DNA from: Candidatus Saccharimonadales bacterium
Lineage (GTDB): Bacteria; Patescibacteriota; Saccharimonadia; Saccharimonadales; UBA4665
Assembly: GCA_025450135.1 (NCBI GenBank)
Contig: JANWHZ010000053.1
Coordinates: forward strand, 1 to 16,376
DNA length: 16,376 nucleotides
Direction of reading: 5' to 3'
Shown: positions 1 through 6,611 of the stretch, piece after piece
Position numbering within the stretch: position 1 is the first letter of the stretch
Layout: each line of letters opens with the position of its first letter
Made by a program: the position numbers and the translations under genes
Notes under the pieces: model-generated
Databases searched by the model: none
The model's input: only the letters and a program-made list of their open reading frames with translations
What the model was told of the DNA's origin: nothing

Positions 1-21
1 ATATAAGGGCGCCCCTAAAAT

Positions 22-122
22 CGTATTGCGATACATCTATTTCCCCCGTGCCGCGTCGGTGATTGTGTGGTGATTGATTGATTATTGTGTGGTGATTTCC
101 TGGTGAGGGTTAATACTCTTTG
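22..122. repeat. Left inverted terminal repeat (101 bp)
   Basis: Bases 22-122 are an exact reverse complement of 16276-16376; I compared the two copies base by base and they diverge at the next position inward. Terminal repeats of this size, together with a protein-primed polymerase in the same molecule, mark a linear replicon whose ends are replication origins bound covalently by a terminal protein. The repeat contains two copies of a 14-bp word starting ATTGTGTGG. The stop codon of the leftmost gene lies inside it. Twenty-one further bases lie outside it on this side. Confidence 0.95.
62..97 (+). repeat. Iteron-like direct repeats in the left ITR
   Basis: The 14-bp word ATTGTGTGGTGATT occurs at 62-75 and again at 84-97. 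The copies start 22 bp apart, about two helical turns, so a protein bound to both would sit on the same DNA face. Between them runs a short ATTG/GATT series. They are candidate binding sites for a replication protein; binding itself is inferred. Confidence 0.7.
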
Positions 123-364
123 GGGTTTATTGTTAATGCTCTATGCTGTTGAAGCAATATTCTTTTTCTTGAAGCGTATAATCTGCCTGATATTTTACCC
201 GCTTGATAGTCTGCTTCAAGTTTTCTTAAATCATGTCGCAATTGTTTTATAATTCTATTGAGTTCCTTTTTTCTATTCCTTGATCTGCGTTTAGGCGGCT
301 TGTATTCTTCTGGGTCGTCTTCATCATCTTCGCCCCATATTTTATTAAACCATGCGTGGTCCAT
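110..364 (-). CDS. Small charged protein at the left end
   Basis: The 84-residue product has an acidic stretch (GEDDEDDPEE, about residues 11-20), then a strongly basic segment with PPKRRSRNRKK, then a predicted helical region to about residue 75. No family is recognised. The ATG is preceded by GGGGAATAAACAG, a usable Shine-Dalgarno site. It is the last gene of the leftward series, and its TAA at 110-112 lies within the left ITR. The split acidic/basic composition suggests nucleic acid or protein binding, but this is only inference. Confidence 0.7.
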   Translation of the reverse strand: MDHAWFNKIWGEDDEDDPEEYKPPKRRSRNRKKELNRIIKQLRHDLRKLEADYQAGKISGRLYASRKRILLQQHRALTINPKEY

Positions 365-381
365 CTGTTTATTCCCCTACG

Positions 382-573
382 TTAAGGTGGACTAACTGGC
401 TGATTATTATTTTTAGTTAGCCAGTCAGTATAATAACTATCAATATTGATTGTAATAATAAATGTACCGTCACTAATCTTAAACGTATGCGCGGAAGGAC
501 AAATGAATACCTGACGTGATTTGGCGGTAGTACCGGTTAGTCGCATGGTCTGACCGCAAATAGGGCACAGCAT
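382..573 (-). CDS. Small zinc-ribbon protein
   Basis: The 63-residue protein begins MLCPICGQTM and later carries CPSAH. Cys3, Cys6, Cys25 and His29 are spaced like the metal ligands of a zinc ribbon or short zinc finger. The C-terminal part has a beta-like segment (GTFIITINI) and a short polar tail. An AGGA sequence lies seven bases before the ATG, and the gene begins ten bases after the preceding one. It could be a small regulator or an adaptor. The fold is supported by the ligand pattern; the function is not known. Confidence 0.7.
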   Translation of the reverse strand: MLCPICGQTMRLTGTTAKSRQVFICPSAHTFKISDGTFIITINIDSYYTDWLTKNNNQPVSPP

Positions 574-582
574 AATACTATC

Positions 583-885
583 CTATTTCAATTCATGTTG
601 GCAACAATGTTCTATTGCCGCTGTAATATGTCGCATGGTTTCATGTTGCTGTGTAATCTCGTATTCCCATTTATCGCGGTCACGCTTCAGACTGCTAAGT
701 AAGCGACTTCCAGCGGCGGTCTTATCTTGCTGATAACTATGTTGGGCCGTATGGTAACGTGTATCGTATGCTTTGTACTGTTCCCAGGCGCGTTCTTTAG
801 CGTCAAAAGCTTTCAGCCATGCTTGTTTTGCTTTCGCGCAATTAAATTTACCACAATCGAGCGGACCGAACCAATGTATAGACAT
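583..885 (-). CDS. Unknown 100-residue helical protein
   Basis: The product is polar and looks helical for most of its length, with many Lys, Gln, His and aromatic residues and cysteines at both ends (CGKFNC near residues 11-16, HCCQH near 93-97). The four cysteines and neighbouring histidines could bind metal or form disulfides. There is no signal peptide or membrane segment. A GGA lies upstream of the ATG, and the gene starts 17 bases after the end of the large beta-rich gene. No family is recognised. Confidence 0.65.
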   Translation of the reverse strand: MSIHWFGPLDCGKFNCAKAKQAWLKAFDAKERAWEQYKAYDTRYHTAQHSYQQDKTAAGSRLLSSLKRDRDKWEYEITQQHETMRHITAAIEHCCQHELK

Positions 886-902
886 AGTAGTATTCCGTCA
901 AT

Positions 903-1844
903 TTACCAGAGTACTGTATTTAAGGCGCGATAGATACCATCACTGGTACCACCTAGCTCACTGCCACCAATAAAAGGTGGCGGTGTTGTATTATTGAAAT
1001 CTATATCCCATTGTGCGCTTACCCAGAAATTATTTGTAGGAGATGAAAGTGCCGGAAATCGAATAGCGAGTAGAATACCATCGCAGTTAAGATATGCACC
1101 GCCATTTACTTGAATTGGGATAGCCATAGGTGTCGCCGGGCAAAAATCGTAACTTGTCACACCGTTAATAGCAGCCGCATGTAAATAAATATTAGGCCCA
1201 GTAGAGACGCCAGTTTTTGTGGGCTGCAATATAAATGTACATAAGCCGGTTAAGGGGGTGATACTGGTAGCGATACTGAGTGAGCTTACATAGACCACAT
1301 AGGTACCGCGAAAAGGAATTGTGGGAGTCCAACTATCAACGGTTGCGGGTGTGCCAGCGGCGAGGTTAATAATATTCGTGCTACCATTCATATTAGGAAT
1401 ACAAGGCACACAAATGGGCCGCGCCTGTGGAATGACATCTGCATTCATAATAACCGGTGTTTCAGCGAGATTAGTATTAGGGTCTATGTAATAAACATAG
1501 AGATAGCTTAGTCCTACCCCGCCGGTATCAGTCAGTACCATGAGATTGACACGTGTATCTTCAGGGCGCAGGGTGATAAACATAGTCGAGCCAGCGGGTA
1601 AGTAATAGTGCTCGCTGCTTGTTGTCATATTGATATCAATGCCACAACGTGAGGGATTAACAAAATGTAATTTGCTATCCATAGACTGTGAGACTTGACC
1701 GACTTGAGCGGAGACATCAATATAAAATTGAGATGAGGTATTAGGGTTACTCGGATAGCGCGCGGGTTTACCGCCTAAATCTTGCGGCCCAGGTACGGTA
1801 TTCTGTGGCCCGTTCAATGGTGATATCGCCAATAGTTGTGGCAT
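903..1844 (-). CDS. Large beta-rich virion protein, possible spike
   Basis: I start this gene at the ATG at 1842-1844, because AGGAGT stands six bases upstream; the open frame extends back to a GTG at 1919, but that start has no comparable site and would overlap the holin-like gene. The 313-residue product is rich in Thr, Ser, Asn, Pro and Gly, with alternating hydrophobic residues typical of beta-sandwich proteins, several cysteines (such as CVPC) and no membrane span. It is the largest gene of the left part. Size, composition and position in the lysis/spike region suggest a receptor-binding, spike or penton-like protein. I do not recognise a family. Confidence 0.75.
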   Translation of the reverse strand: MPQLLAISPLNGPQNTVPGPQDLGGKPARYPSNPNTSSQFYIDVSAQVGQVSQSMDSKLHFVNPSRCGIDINMTTSSEHYYLPAGSTMFITLRPEDTRVNLMVLTDTGGVGLSYLYVYYIDPNTNLAETPVIMNADVIPQARPICVPCIPNMNGSTNIINLAAGTPATVDSWTPTIPFRGTYVVYVSSLSIATSITPLTGLCTFILQPTKTGVSTGPNIYLHAAAINGVTSYDFCPATPMAIPIQVNGGAYLNCDGILLAIRFPALSSPTNNFWVSAQWDIDFNNTTPPPFIGGSELGGTSDGIYRALNTVLW

Positions 1845-1878
1845 AAGAGTACTCCTAATAGCATGCTTGATATCTTGT

Positions 1879-2136
1879 TCAATTTGATTTATTGGTGATA
1901 ATATGTGCGGCGGCGACACCCCCGCCCGCTAGTGCGCTACCCGTGCCAATGACGAGTAAGGCTGAAATAACTGTTTCAGCCGTCGCTGATGCATTACCCA
2001 CAATAAGAATAATGGTTAATAGAATAAGACAAAATGCCTGAAATAGATATGGAATAATGACAAGCCACATATTTATTGGGCTTGTGTTAGTGGCTGATGT
2101 TGTGTTCTCTACTGTGCCTTGTGGCTGCTCACTCAT
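1879..2136 (-). CDS. Holin-like two-span membrane protein
   Basis: The 85-residue protein has a polar N-terminus (SEQPQGTVENTTS), two hydrophobic segments at about residues 23-47 and 55-80 joined by a short polar turn (GNASATAE), and a short charged tail ending TNKSN. That is the size and layout of a small holin. The ATG overlaps the TGA of the preceding gene (ATGA), so the two are probably translationally coupled. Its place downstream of two cell-wall peptidase candidates fits lysis. Many viral membrane proteins look similar, so the holin call is inference; a structural membrane protein is the alternative. Confidence 0.65.
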   Translation of the reverse strand: MSEQPQGTVENTTSATNTSPINMWLVIIPYLFQAFCLILLTIILIVGNASATAETVISALLVIGTGSALAGGGVAAAHIITNKSN

Positions 2137-2897
2137 GAAAGTTCTCCGGGTTTTAGATAGAGAAAACTAAAATTTATGTACCACTGCCATGCGCTAGCGA
2201 TAACCGCGCCAGCGCCACCGCTTACAATAATACTACCGATATCAGCGGGTGTCGCGTCAGTAATCGCACTTGGCATGAGCATACTAAAATCCTCATGTAC
2301 ACTTTCATTTGCGCGCCCGGCGGAGAGCATGCCCAGAATACCGCCACGATCGGCATATTGCCAGATAACCGCGCCGGTATCTGTGCTGGCCAGCGGCACC
2401 GCGCAAAAACGGCGTACGATAACGTATGCTTGTAAGCAAAAAGGCTGCTCAACTAAGCGTAAATGCAGGGGCGTAGGTGTGATATTGGTGATCAGCAATG
2501 AAAGACTGGAATTAACTGGCGGCGTAACAGTGCCGCTCGCGAGATATTCCACAATATGGTGTGATGTAAGTTGCTGTGAGCGTAGGGTATCATATAGGAT
2601 GTTGCCACGCGGCATGCGTGGCACTTTTAAGGGCTGTGGGGGCAATCCTTCTGTGTGGCCAGGATGTTGAATTGGCATGCGGTAATGTGGGGGGAGCATG
2701 CCAGGATGATCTAGTATCCGTGGTAGGGGTTTTTCACCGTTAAATAATTCGTCTTCACCGGCGGGTGGCTTGATACCGCTCAACGGTGCTTCTGACTCCA
2801 CTGGCTGATGTCTGCTCCGCTGCCATATTTTGATGCGCGGGTCTGGCTTATTATTTGTCATATTATTTGTCACATTATTCGTTATAGTATTTGTCAT
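2133..2897 (-). CDS. Beta-rich protein with Asn/Thr repeat N-terminus
   Basis: I choose the ATG at 2895-2897, which overlaps the previous stop as ATGA; a GTG at 2924 is a possible longer start. The 254-residue product starts with a tetrapeptide-like Asn/Thr repeat coded by four 12-bp units. A Pro-rich, probably extended stretch follows to about residue 95, and then a C-terminal domain with many alternating hydrophobic residues (for example SSLSLLITNI, QAYVIVRRFC, WQWYINFSFLYL) that looks like a beta sandwich. An extended arm plus a beta domain is common in minor capsid and spike proteins. No family is recognised. Confidence 0.7.
   Translation of the reverse strand: MTNTITNNVTNNMTNNKPDPRIKIWQRSRHQPVESEAPLSGIKPPAGEDELFNGEKPLPRILDHPGMLPPHYRMPIQHPGHTEGLPPQPLKVPRMPRGNILYDTLRSQQLTSHHIVEYLASGTVTPPVNSSLSLLITNITPTPLHLRLVEQPFCLQAYVIVRRFCAVPLASTDTGAVIWQYADRGGILGMLSAGRANESVHEDFSMLMPSAITDATPADIGSIIVSGGAGAVIASAWQWYINFSFLYLKPGELS
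2850..2897 (-). repeat. Four 12-bp tandem repeats in coding sequence
   Basis: On the plus strand the units read attatttgtcat, attatttgtcac, attattcgttat and agtatttgtcat. They code for the Asn/Thr-rich N-terminus of the beta-rich protein. Unit sequence decays towards the start codon, as expected for slippage followed by drift. Confidence 0.85.
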
Positions 2898-3505
2898 GGA
2901 CAAAATACTCGTATCATACCGCACAGGCCAGCGTTACAAATATCCTGGATAGATACCCAATCACCGCCGTATTGGTGTGAGGCATTCCCGCTAGGCCGTG
3001 GCACGCGATCAGGATTGAGTAGATAAAAATGCTTGCCGCTCGCATGATTCGCGTCATAAGCGCCAAGAAAACAAAAATGATAATTAACGCCTTGCTCCAT
3101 AAAAGGCAATTTATAGGCGCGCCCTATTTCGATTAACAATCCAGCGTTTGCGCCTAGCATAGAGCGTGAGACAGTCGCTAATTGATCTGTGCTGTACCAT
3201 TCCATGAATGGATATAATTTACAATGTGGCAGTAATCCCGATTGAAATTTTTGTATGTCAAGCCAGATAGCATGAATACTCTGACTATCGGCGCCTGGGT
3301 CAGTTAAGCCCGCCGTGCGATCGCGATTACAAATAGATTGCGCCATGCCATACGTAGGCGCGCCGTTGTGTACGTTTGCTGTCATACAAGCGTTAGATGT
3401 CTCACCACAAGCGCTGTGACTGCCCCAGCCGAATTCATCCGTAATTAGTAAATTCGTGATGCTGCTATCAGGGCGCGCAATCCACATTGTAGCTGGCACT
3501 GACAT
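2894..3505 (-). CDS. Putative C39/papain-like cysteine peptidase (second copy)
   Basis: The ATG at 3503-3505 has AAGGAG eight bases upstream, so the product is 203 residues; the open frame continues to 3694 but that part overlaps the upstream gene. Cys33 lies in SACGETSNACM, like the nucleophile motif at the start of a helix in papain-fold enzymes. His143 lies in NYHFCFLG, and LLNPD (Asn164) follows. These line up with Cys26, His120 and SDPN (Asp136) of the adjacent upstream peptidase, so I infer the same fold with Asn in place of Asp. The protein has ten or so cysteines. A peptidoglycan- or protein-cleaving role at entry, maturation or lysis is likely. The overall resemblance is weak and the family assignment is inference. 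Confidence 0.55.
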   Translation of the reverse strand: MSVPATMWIARPDSSITNLLITDEFGWGSHSACGETSNACMTANVHNGAPTYGMAQSICNRDRTAGLTDPGADSQSIHAIWLDIQKFQSGLLPHCKLYPFMEWYSTDQLATVSRSMLGANAGLLIEIGRAYKLPFMEQGVNYHFCFLGAYDANHASGKHFYLLNPDRVPRPSGNASHQYGGDWVSIQDICNAGLCGMIRVFCP

Positions 3506-3549
3506 ACAAGTAACTCCTTTTCGTAACCAATAAATCATGGGAGCGTGTT

Positions 3550-4341
3550 TTAGACTCCTTCCGCCGCACCTAGTATATTCACAATAGCGCCAGAGTTTTC
3601 TTGCGCCTTTTCCAAAAAACCGACTAAAAGTGCCGTGACAATTAACGCAATACCGACTAGCATTTTTAATAGGCGTAATGGATTGCCCAACCATTCAGCG
3701 AGTTTATTTAATTGTGAGAAAAAATCACCGACTGGTTTTAAGGTGTCAAATGGATTACTAAATTGAAGACCCAGGGGGTTGGGCTGAACCACAGTACCCG
3801 GTGTATCTGATAGCATACTCGTTTGCGTCCCATTATTTAGTGGTACAATAGCTGTCCAGAATGGTTGCGCGGCGGCTAATTGCCCCGGTGAATACAGAAT
3901 AAAATTACCTTGCTGTGACGCGACGGTATTGGGGTCACTGACAACGTAATTTCTGCCTGACTTATCAAGAATTGTGATATAGTGCCCATGCACGCCTACA
4001 TCACTGCCGCCGAATGCGCTGGCATTACTGACTCCCACTATAATTGGTTGCTGCCCCACATAATCATCTAGGCGATTAAAATCTATGGTCTGTATTATTT
4101 GCCCATATTGCTGTGCTAGCCAGATCAGATTACTTGGTGTGCTTTCGCCCCCTACTCCCGCTTGATGCCCGTTAATGCCTTGCACAATAATGGCCTTGAG
4201 TTCGTCTGATGTGGCTGGCAAGCCTTTGGTGATATGGAGAATAGTAAGTAACGCCGCTTGACCGCAACCAGCGATAATACCGTTCACGCGAGTAAAATCC
4301 TCTGTTACCGCCGTAAAAGTATTATACAATCCGGTTGGCAT
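3550..4341 (-). CDS. Membrane-anchored C39-family cysteine peptidase
   Basis: The 263-residue protein has AGCGQAALL (Cys26 and Gln28, the nucleophile and oxyanion-hole pattern), VHGHYITILD (His118/His120) and YVVSDPN (Asp136), in the order and spacing of the C39-like peptidase family. The papain-like domain covers about residues 15-165. A low-complexity linker follows, then a membrane helix at about 224-243 and a short tail ending GAAEGV. There is no signal peptide. An AGGA site lies before the ATG, which starts just after the LysM gene. In this context it may cut peptide cross-links of the cell wall from a virion-membrane anchor, or process virion proteins; both are inferred from context. 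Confidence 0.8.
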   Translation of the reverse strand: MPTGLYNTFTAVTEDFTRVNGIIAGCGQAALLTILHITKGLPATSDELKAIIVQGINGHQAGVGGESTPSNLIWLAQQYGQIIQTIDFNRLDDYVGQQPIIVGVSNASAFGGSDVGVHGHYITILDKSGRNYVVSDPNTVASQQGNFILYSPGQLAAAQPFWTAIVPLNNGTQTSMLSDTPGTVVQPNPLGLQFSNPFDTLKPVGDFFSQLNKLAEWLGNPLRLLKMLVGIALIVTALLVGFLEKAQENSGAIVNILGAAEGV

Positions 4342-4350
4342 GTGATCATC

Positions 4351-4983
4351 CTATAATGCTGGTACCCACAACTTCGCGCCATCCTGTATTAAATTAGGAT
4401 TCGGGCCTATAGTAGCCTTATTGGCGTTATAGATTGTGGGCCACTTCGATGCGTTGCCGTAATAATGTTGCGCGATACCTGAAAGTGTGCTGTCGGGTCC
4501 TGGCCATGGCTTGACAATAATCCACTGCCCTTTTGCGGCGGGCGCGGCAGTCTTGGCGGGCGTTGCGGGTGTGGCGGACTTGGCGGGTGTGGCGGGGCCG
4601 GCGGGTCCTACGGCGCCTGTCGTGCCAGTGAGGCCAGTCGCGCCTACTGGGCCAGTCGCGCCAGCGGGGCCGGTACTAATCGCGAATTGACGTGCGAGGG
4701 CGGCACCATCTAGCAGCGTGCTATCGCTACTCATGTCGCTACTCGTATCAGTGCTGGCGGTATTTATCGCATTCCCCCTGAAAAAACGCGGTAGCACGAT
4801 CAATCCAACCACCGCCCCGCCGATAAGTACCAGGCCCCATCCCCACACAGGTAAGGCCCCATAGGTGCGTGTGAGAAAATTACTCCGTGAAGTACCCTGT
4901 GTTGGGGGAGTAGGTGTAACGGTATCCGCTACTCCCCCTAACGTTGTATCATTTAAGCCTACATCACCTAAATTATCAGCCAT
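4351..4983 (-). CDS. Membrane protein with collagen-like stalk and LysM domain
   Basis: The domains are clear. Residues 1-46 are polar. Residues 47-65 form a membrane helix containing GAVVGLIVLP, followed by RFFRG. A Ser/Thr/Asp linker comes next, then about eight Gly-X-Y triplets (residues 105-130, GPAGATGPVGATG and so on), an Ala/Pro/Thr/Lys stretch, and a LysM domain from about 154 to the end, with STLSGIAQHYYG, WPTIYNANK and NLIQDGAKLWVP. LysM binds N-acetylglucosamine-containing glycans such as peptidoglycan; collagen-like stalks occur in phage fibres. The whole reads as a membrane-anchored stalk with a wall-binding tip. The peptidase gene follows immediately, so the two may act together. 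Confidence 0.85.
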   Translation of the reverse strand: MADNLGDVGLNDTTLGGVADTVTPTPPTQGTSRSNFLTRTYGALPVWGWGLVLIGGAVVGLIVLPRFFRGNAINTASTDTSSDMSSDSTLLDGAALARQFAISTGPAGATGPVGATGLTGTTGAVGPAGPATPAKSATPATPAKTAAPAAKGQWIIVKPWPGPDSTLSGIAQHYYGNASKWPTIYNANKATIGPNPNLIQDGAKLWVPAL

Positions 4984-5006
4984 ATTGCAATCCTATGATT
5001 GAGCGC

Positions 5007-5489
5007 TTACGTACCACTGCCGAGTGGATGCGAGGTACTTGTGCCACTTGATTGTACACTGGCGTTTGCCGCCGCTTGATAGCCAACAAAATAATTAGCT
5101 GGGTCAAAAGGGCGCGCCAATACCAGTGAATTTCCAATGGTATATTTTTGTGGTGTCTGCATATAAATAAGATCGCGTCGGCTCGCTGGATAAACATACT
5201 CCTGCCACTCAGCATCCGCGCGTTGGTGCCCGCCAAAGTGCTGAGACTGGAAAACTTTACCTGGCACATGCGTATGATACTGCACTAATTCCGCACCATC
5301 GTAGCGTCCGCTAATATTACTGGGCGCGATAAATTGTATTCTATTCTCACGTAAACGCGGTGCGTAAAACAATCCACCATGGGGTTGGTAAATAGTACTA
5401 GCGGTACCTGGTGCGGCATGCGTAACACTTACCCCGCCACCAGTATGTCCGCTACCGCGTGACAATTTTGGATTAGGTGTGAGCGGCAT
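5007..5489 (-). CDS. Unknown 160-residue protein, probably virion component
   Basis: The product is rich in Gly, Ser, Tyr, His and Pro, with beta-like segments (NRIQFIAPSN, GNSLVLARPF) and no membrane span. The N-terminus (PLTPNPKLSRGSGHTGGG) and C-terminus (SSGTSTSHPLGSGT) look disordered. The upstream Shine-Dalgarno sequence is weak: ATGGGTAAATA occurs twice in close succession at the junction with the preceding gene, which suggests a small duplication. No family is recognised. Its place between membrane proteins and the LysM gene suggests a structural role. Confidence 0.65.
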   Translation of the reverse strand: MPLTPNPKLSRGSGHTGGGVSVTHAAPGTASTIYQPHGGLFYAPRLRENRIQFIAPSNISGRYDGAELVQYHTHVPGKVFQSQHFGGHQRADAEWQEYVYPASRRDLIYMQTPQKYTIGNSLVLARPFDPANYFVGYQAAANASVQSSGTSTSHPLGSGT

Positions 5490-5504
5490 TGTATTTACCC
5501 ATTA

Positions 5505-5660
5505 TTATTTACCCATTGCGGATTTTAAGCTACCGCTAAACGTATCACCGACGGCTTTCACTATTCCCGCAGTATTATTACTGCTTACCAATGTAAATGC
5601 CATAGCGATACCGATAATGCCAAGTAAGACTTGCGTTATCTCAGCACTAATACCACTCAT
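5505..5660 (-). CDS. Small membrane protein, 51 residues
   Basis: This frame reads MSGISAEITQ, then a hydrophobic segment (VLLGIIGIAMAFTLV, about residues 11-25), then a polar tail ending SAMGK. The ATG has an upstream GGGAATCCTCATT with GGGA as a possible ribosome site, and the frame fits exactly between its neighbours, leaving 13 bases to the previous gene. It resembles the tiny single-span proteins of tectivirus membranes. I derived it by hand translation; function unknown. Confidence 0.6.
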   Translation of the reverse strand: MSGISAEITQVLLGIIGIAMAFTLVSSNNTAGIVKAVGDTFSGSLKSAMGK

Positions 5661-5673
5661 AATGAGGATTCCC

Positions 5674-5802
5674 TTATCTGGCACTCGCGCATGCTGACCA
5701 TGCCTTAATAATATTAGCGGATTTCATATTACACAACAAAAAGGGAACTGTTAATATCGCGAGTGTGATACTCGCGATATCAGCGAGTCTGCCAAGTGTC
5801 AT
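5674..5802 (-). CDS. Small membrane protein, 42 residues
   Basis: Hand translation gives MTLGRLADIA, a hydrophobic stretch to about residue 25 (SITLAILTVPFLLC) and a short basic/polar tail ending ACASAR. AAGGAAGAG precedes the ATG by about seven bases, a good ribosome site. It starts 16 bases after the end of the 144-residue membrane protein. The first third of the gene contains an 11-bp perfect inverted repeat. Likely a virion membrane protein; no family recognised. Confidence 0.6.
   Translation of the reverse strand: MTLGRLADIASITLAILTVPFLLCNMKSANIIKAWSACASAR
5754..5780. repeat. Perfect 11-bp inverted repeat with 5-nt loop
   Basis: ATATCGCGAGT and its reverse complement are separated by GTGAT. 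The structure lies within the coding region of a 42-residue membrane protein. It could form an RNA hairpin in the late transcript or a dyad operator. No run of T follows directly, so it is not a classical terminator. Confidence 0.75.
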
Positions 5803-5818
5803 AACGTTCTCTTCCTTG

Positions 5819-6253
5819 CTAGGCATTTACCATATGCGCGATTAGTGATACAATGCCTGATTGTAATATGCAGGCGATTACCGCCAACCAGGCTAAACCT
5901 GAAACCACATTACGTAATCCAGGTATCAGGTCAAATAATGAAAGTACTAGAATAAATACATAGGTACCAATAATAACTTTCATCGTCTGCGGATGCGAAA
6001 TATCTCCCGGTAAATTCTTCGTGACATCTAAGCTGCTTAATACACCAGTACCGCCAATAATAAGCGCCGCGATCAATAGATTTTTATTGACTGGCGGTAC
6101 AATCTTCTTCGCTGTTTGAGCGGTATTGCCTAATGTCGTGACAGTATTCACGGTGTTACTTTTAAGCGCTGAAAGAGATGATACTGTCTTTCTAGGTGGC
6201 ACGCCCCCACTATTTTGCGGCGGCGTGCCCGTCGTTACACTTGATGTGCTCAT
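5819..6253 (-). CDS. Three-span membrane protein
   Basis: The 144-residue protein has a Ser/Thr-rich polar N-terminus of about 55 residues and three hydrophobic segments at about 58-75 (LLIAALIIGGTGVL), 92-110 (KVIIGTYVFILVLSLFDL) and 118-138. The ATG overlaps the upstream stop as TAATG. It is the largest membrane protein in the capsid module and, by position among minute membrane genes, is probably a virion membrane component. A holin-like role is possible but the long soluble N-terminus argues against it. Confidence 0.7.
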   Translation of the reverse strand: MSTSSVTTGTPPQNSGGVPPRKTVSSLSALKSNTVNTVTTLGNTAQTAKKIVPPVNKNLLIAALIIGGTGVLSSLDVTKNLPGDISHPQTMKVIIGTYVFILVLSLFDLIPGLRNVVSGLAWLAVIACILQSGIVSLIAHMVNA

Positions 6254-6468
6254 TAGAATGTATTTTCTATTTGCGGCGTATTGACGGCAACAGTATTTGT
6301 AATGGTTCCACCCGCAACAGGCTTACCCGCTATGGTGTCAGTTGCGCCTTGTGGTGGCGGTGCTTGCCCCATTACCCACTGTAACGTATTTTTTAGCGTG
6401 GCATCCCTATAGGCCGCCACTACGAATACAGTGCCGACACCTAGCGCCGTTATAACTACAAATGTCAT
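6253..6468 (-). CDS. N-anchored small membrane protein, 71 residues
   Basis: Residues 3-20 (FVVITALGVGTVFVVAAY) form a membrane helix; residues 25-34 look helical and the rest is a Pro/Thr/Ala-rich extended tail ending NTPQIENTF. The ATG is preceded by GGGAGTATCTAACCGT, the last copy of a four-fold tandem repeat that holds the ribosome-binding site. Its stop overlaps the next start as TAATG. Likely a virion membrane protein with a tail on one side of the bilayer. Confidence 0.7.
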   Translation of the reverse strand: MTFVVITALGVGTVFVVAAYRDATLKNTLQWVMGQAPPPQGATDTIAGKPVAGGTITNTVAVNTPQIENTF

Positions 6469-6470
6469 AC

Positions 6471-6526
6471 GGTTAGATACTCCCGGTTAGATACTCCCGG
6501 TTAGATACTCCCGGTTAGATACTCCC
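6471..6526 (-). repeat. Four tandem copies of a 14-bp ribosome-binding-site unit
   Basis: The plus strand shows ggttagatactccc exactly four times in a row (6471-6484, 6485-6498, 6499-6512, 6513-6526). Read on the coding strand each unit is GGGAGTATCTAACC, which contains a Shine-Dalgarno core. The copy nearest the next gene sits directly before its ATG. The farthest copy codes for the last residues and the stop of the upstream 30-residue gene. Confidence 0.95.
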
Positions 6527-6607
6527 GATAATGCGCGGAAGTGCCCACCATCCTATCAGCATGCCAATAAGCAGCGACCCAATGCGAATACCGCGTAGCA
6601 TAGTCAT
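6515..6607 (-). CDS. Minute membrane protein, 30 residues
   Basis: The frame MTMLRGIRIGS leads into a single hydrophobic helix carrying GMLIGWWALP, then RIIGSI and stop. A second ATG at codon 3 is possible. GGGGAAGC lies upstream of the ATG. It has the same length (30 codons plus stop) and the same G-x-L-I-G-x3-L-P helix motif as the gene just upstream, so the pair probably arose by duplication. The stop codon lies within the first 14-bp repeat unit. Its size and place match the minute membrane proteins of tectiviruses. Confidence 0.6.
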   Translation of the reverse strand: MTMLRGIRIGSLLIGMLIGWWALPRIIGSI

Positions 6608-6611
6608 GATG

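Noticed and set aside
2176..2670. Plus-strand open frame of 164 codons
   Set aside because: It lies wholly opposite the beta-rich gene 2133-2897, has Cys/Arg-rich composition typical of antisense frames, and no other plus-strand gene exists.
3506..3694. N-terminal extension of the second peptidase, with CxxC motifs
   Set aside because: It overlaps the membrane-anchor end of the upstream gene, and AAGGAG eight bases before the ATG at 3503-3505 marks the real start.
4976..5269. Minus-strand 97-codon frame
   Set aside because: It overlaps the better supported gene 5007-5489 almost entirely and has no good ribosome site.
6471..6526. CRISPR-like array
   Set aside because: Units are 14 bp and directly adjacent without spacers.
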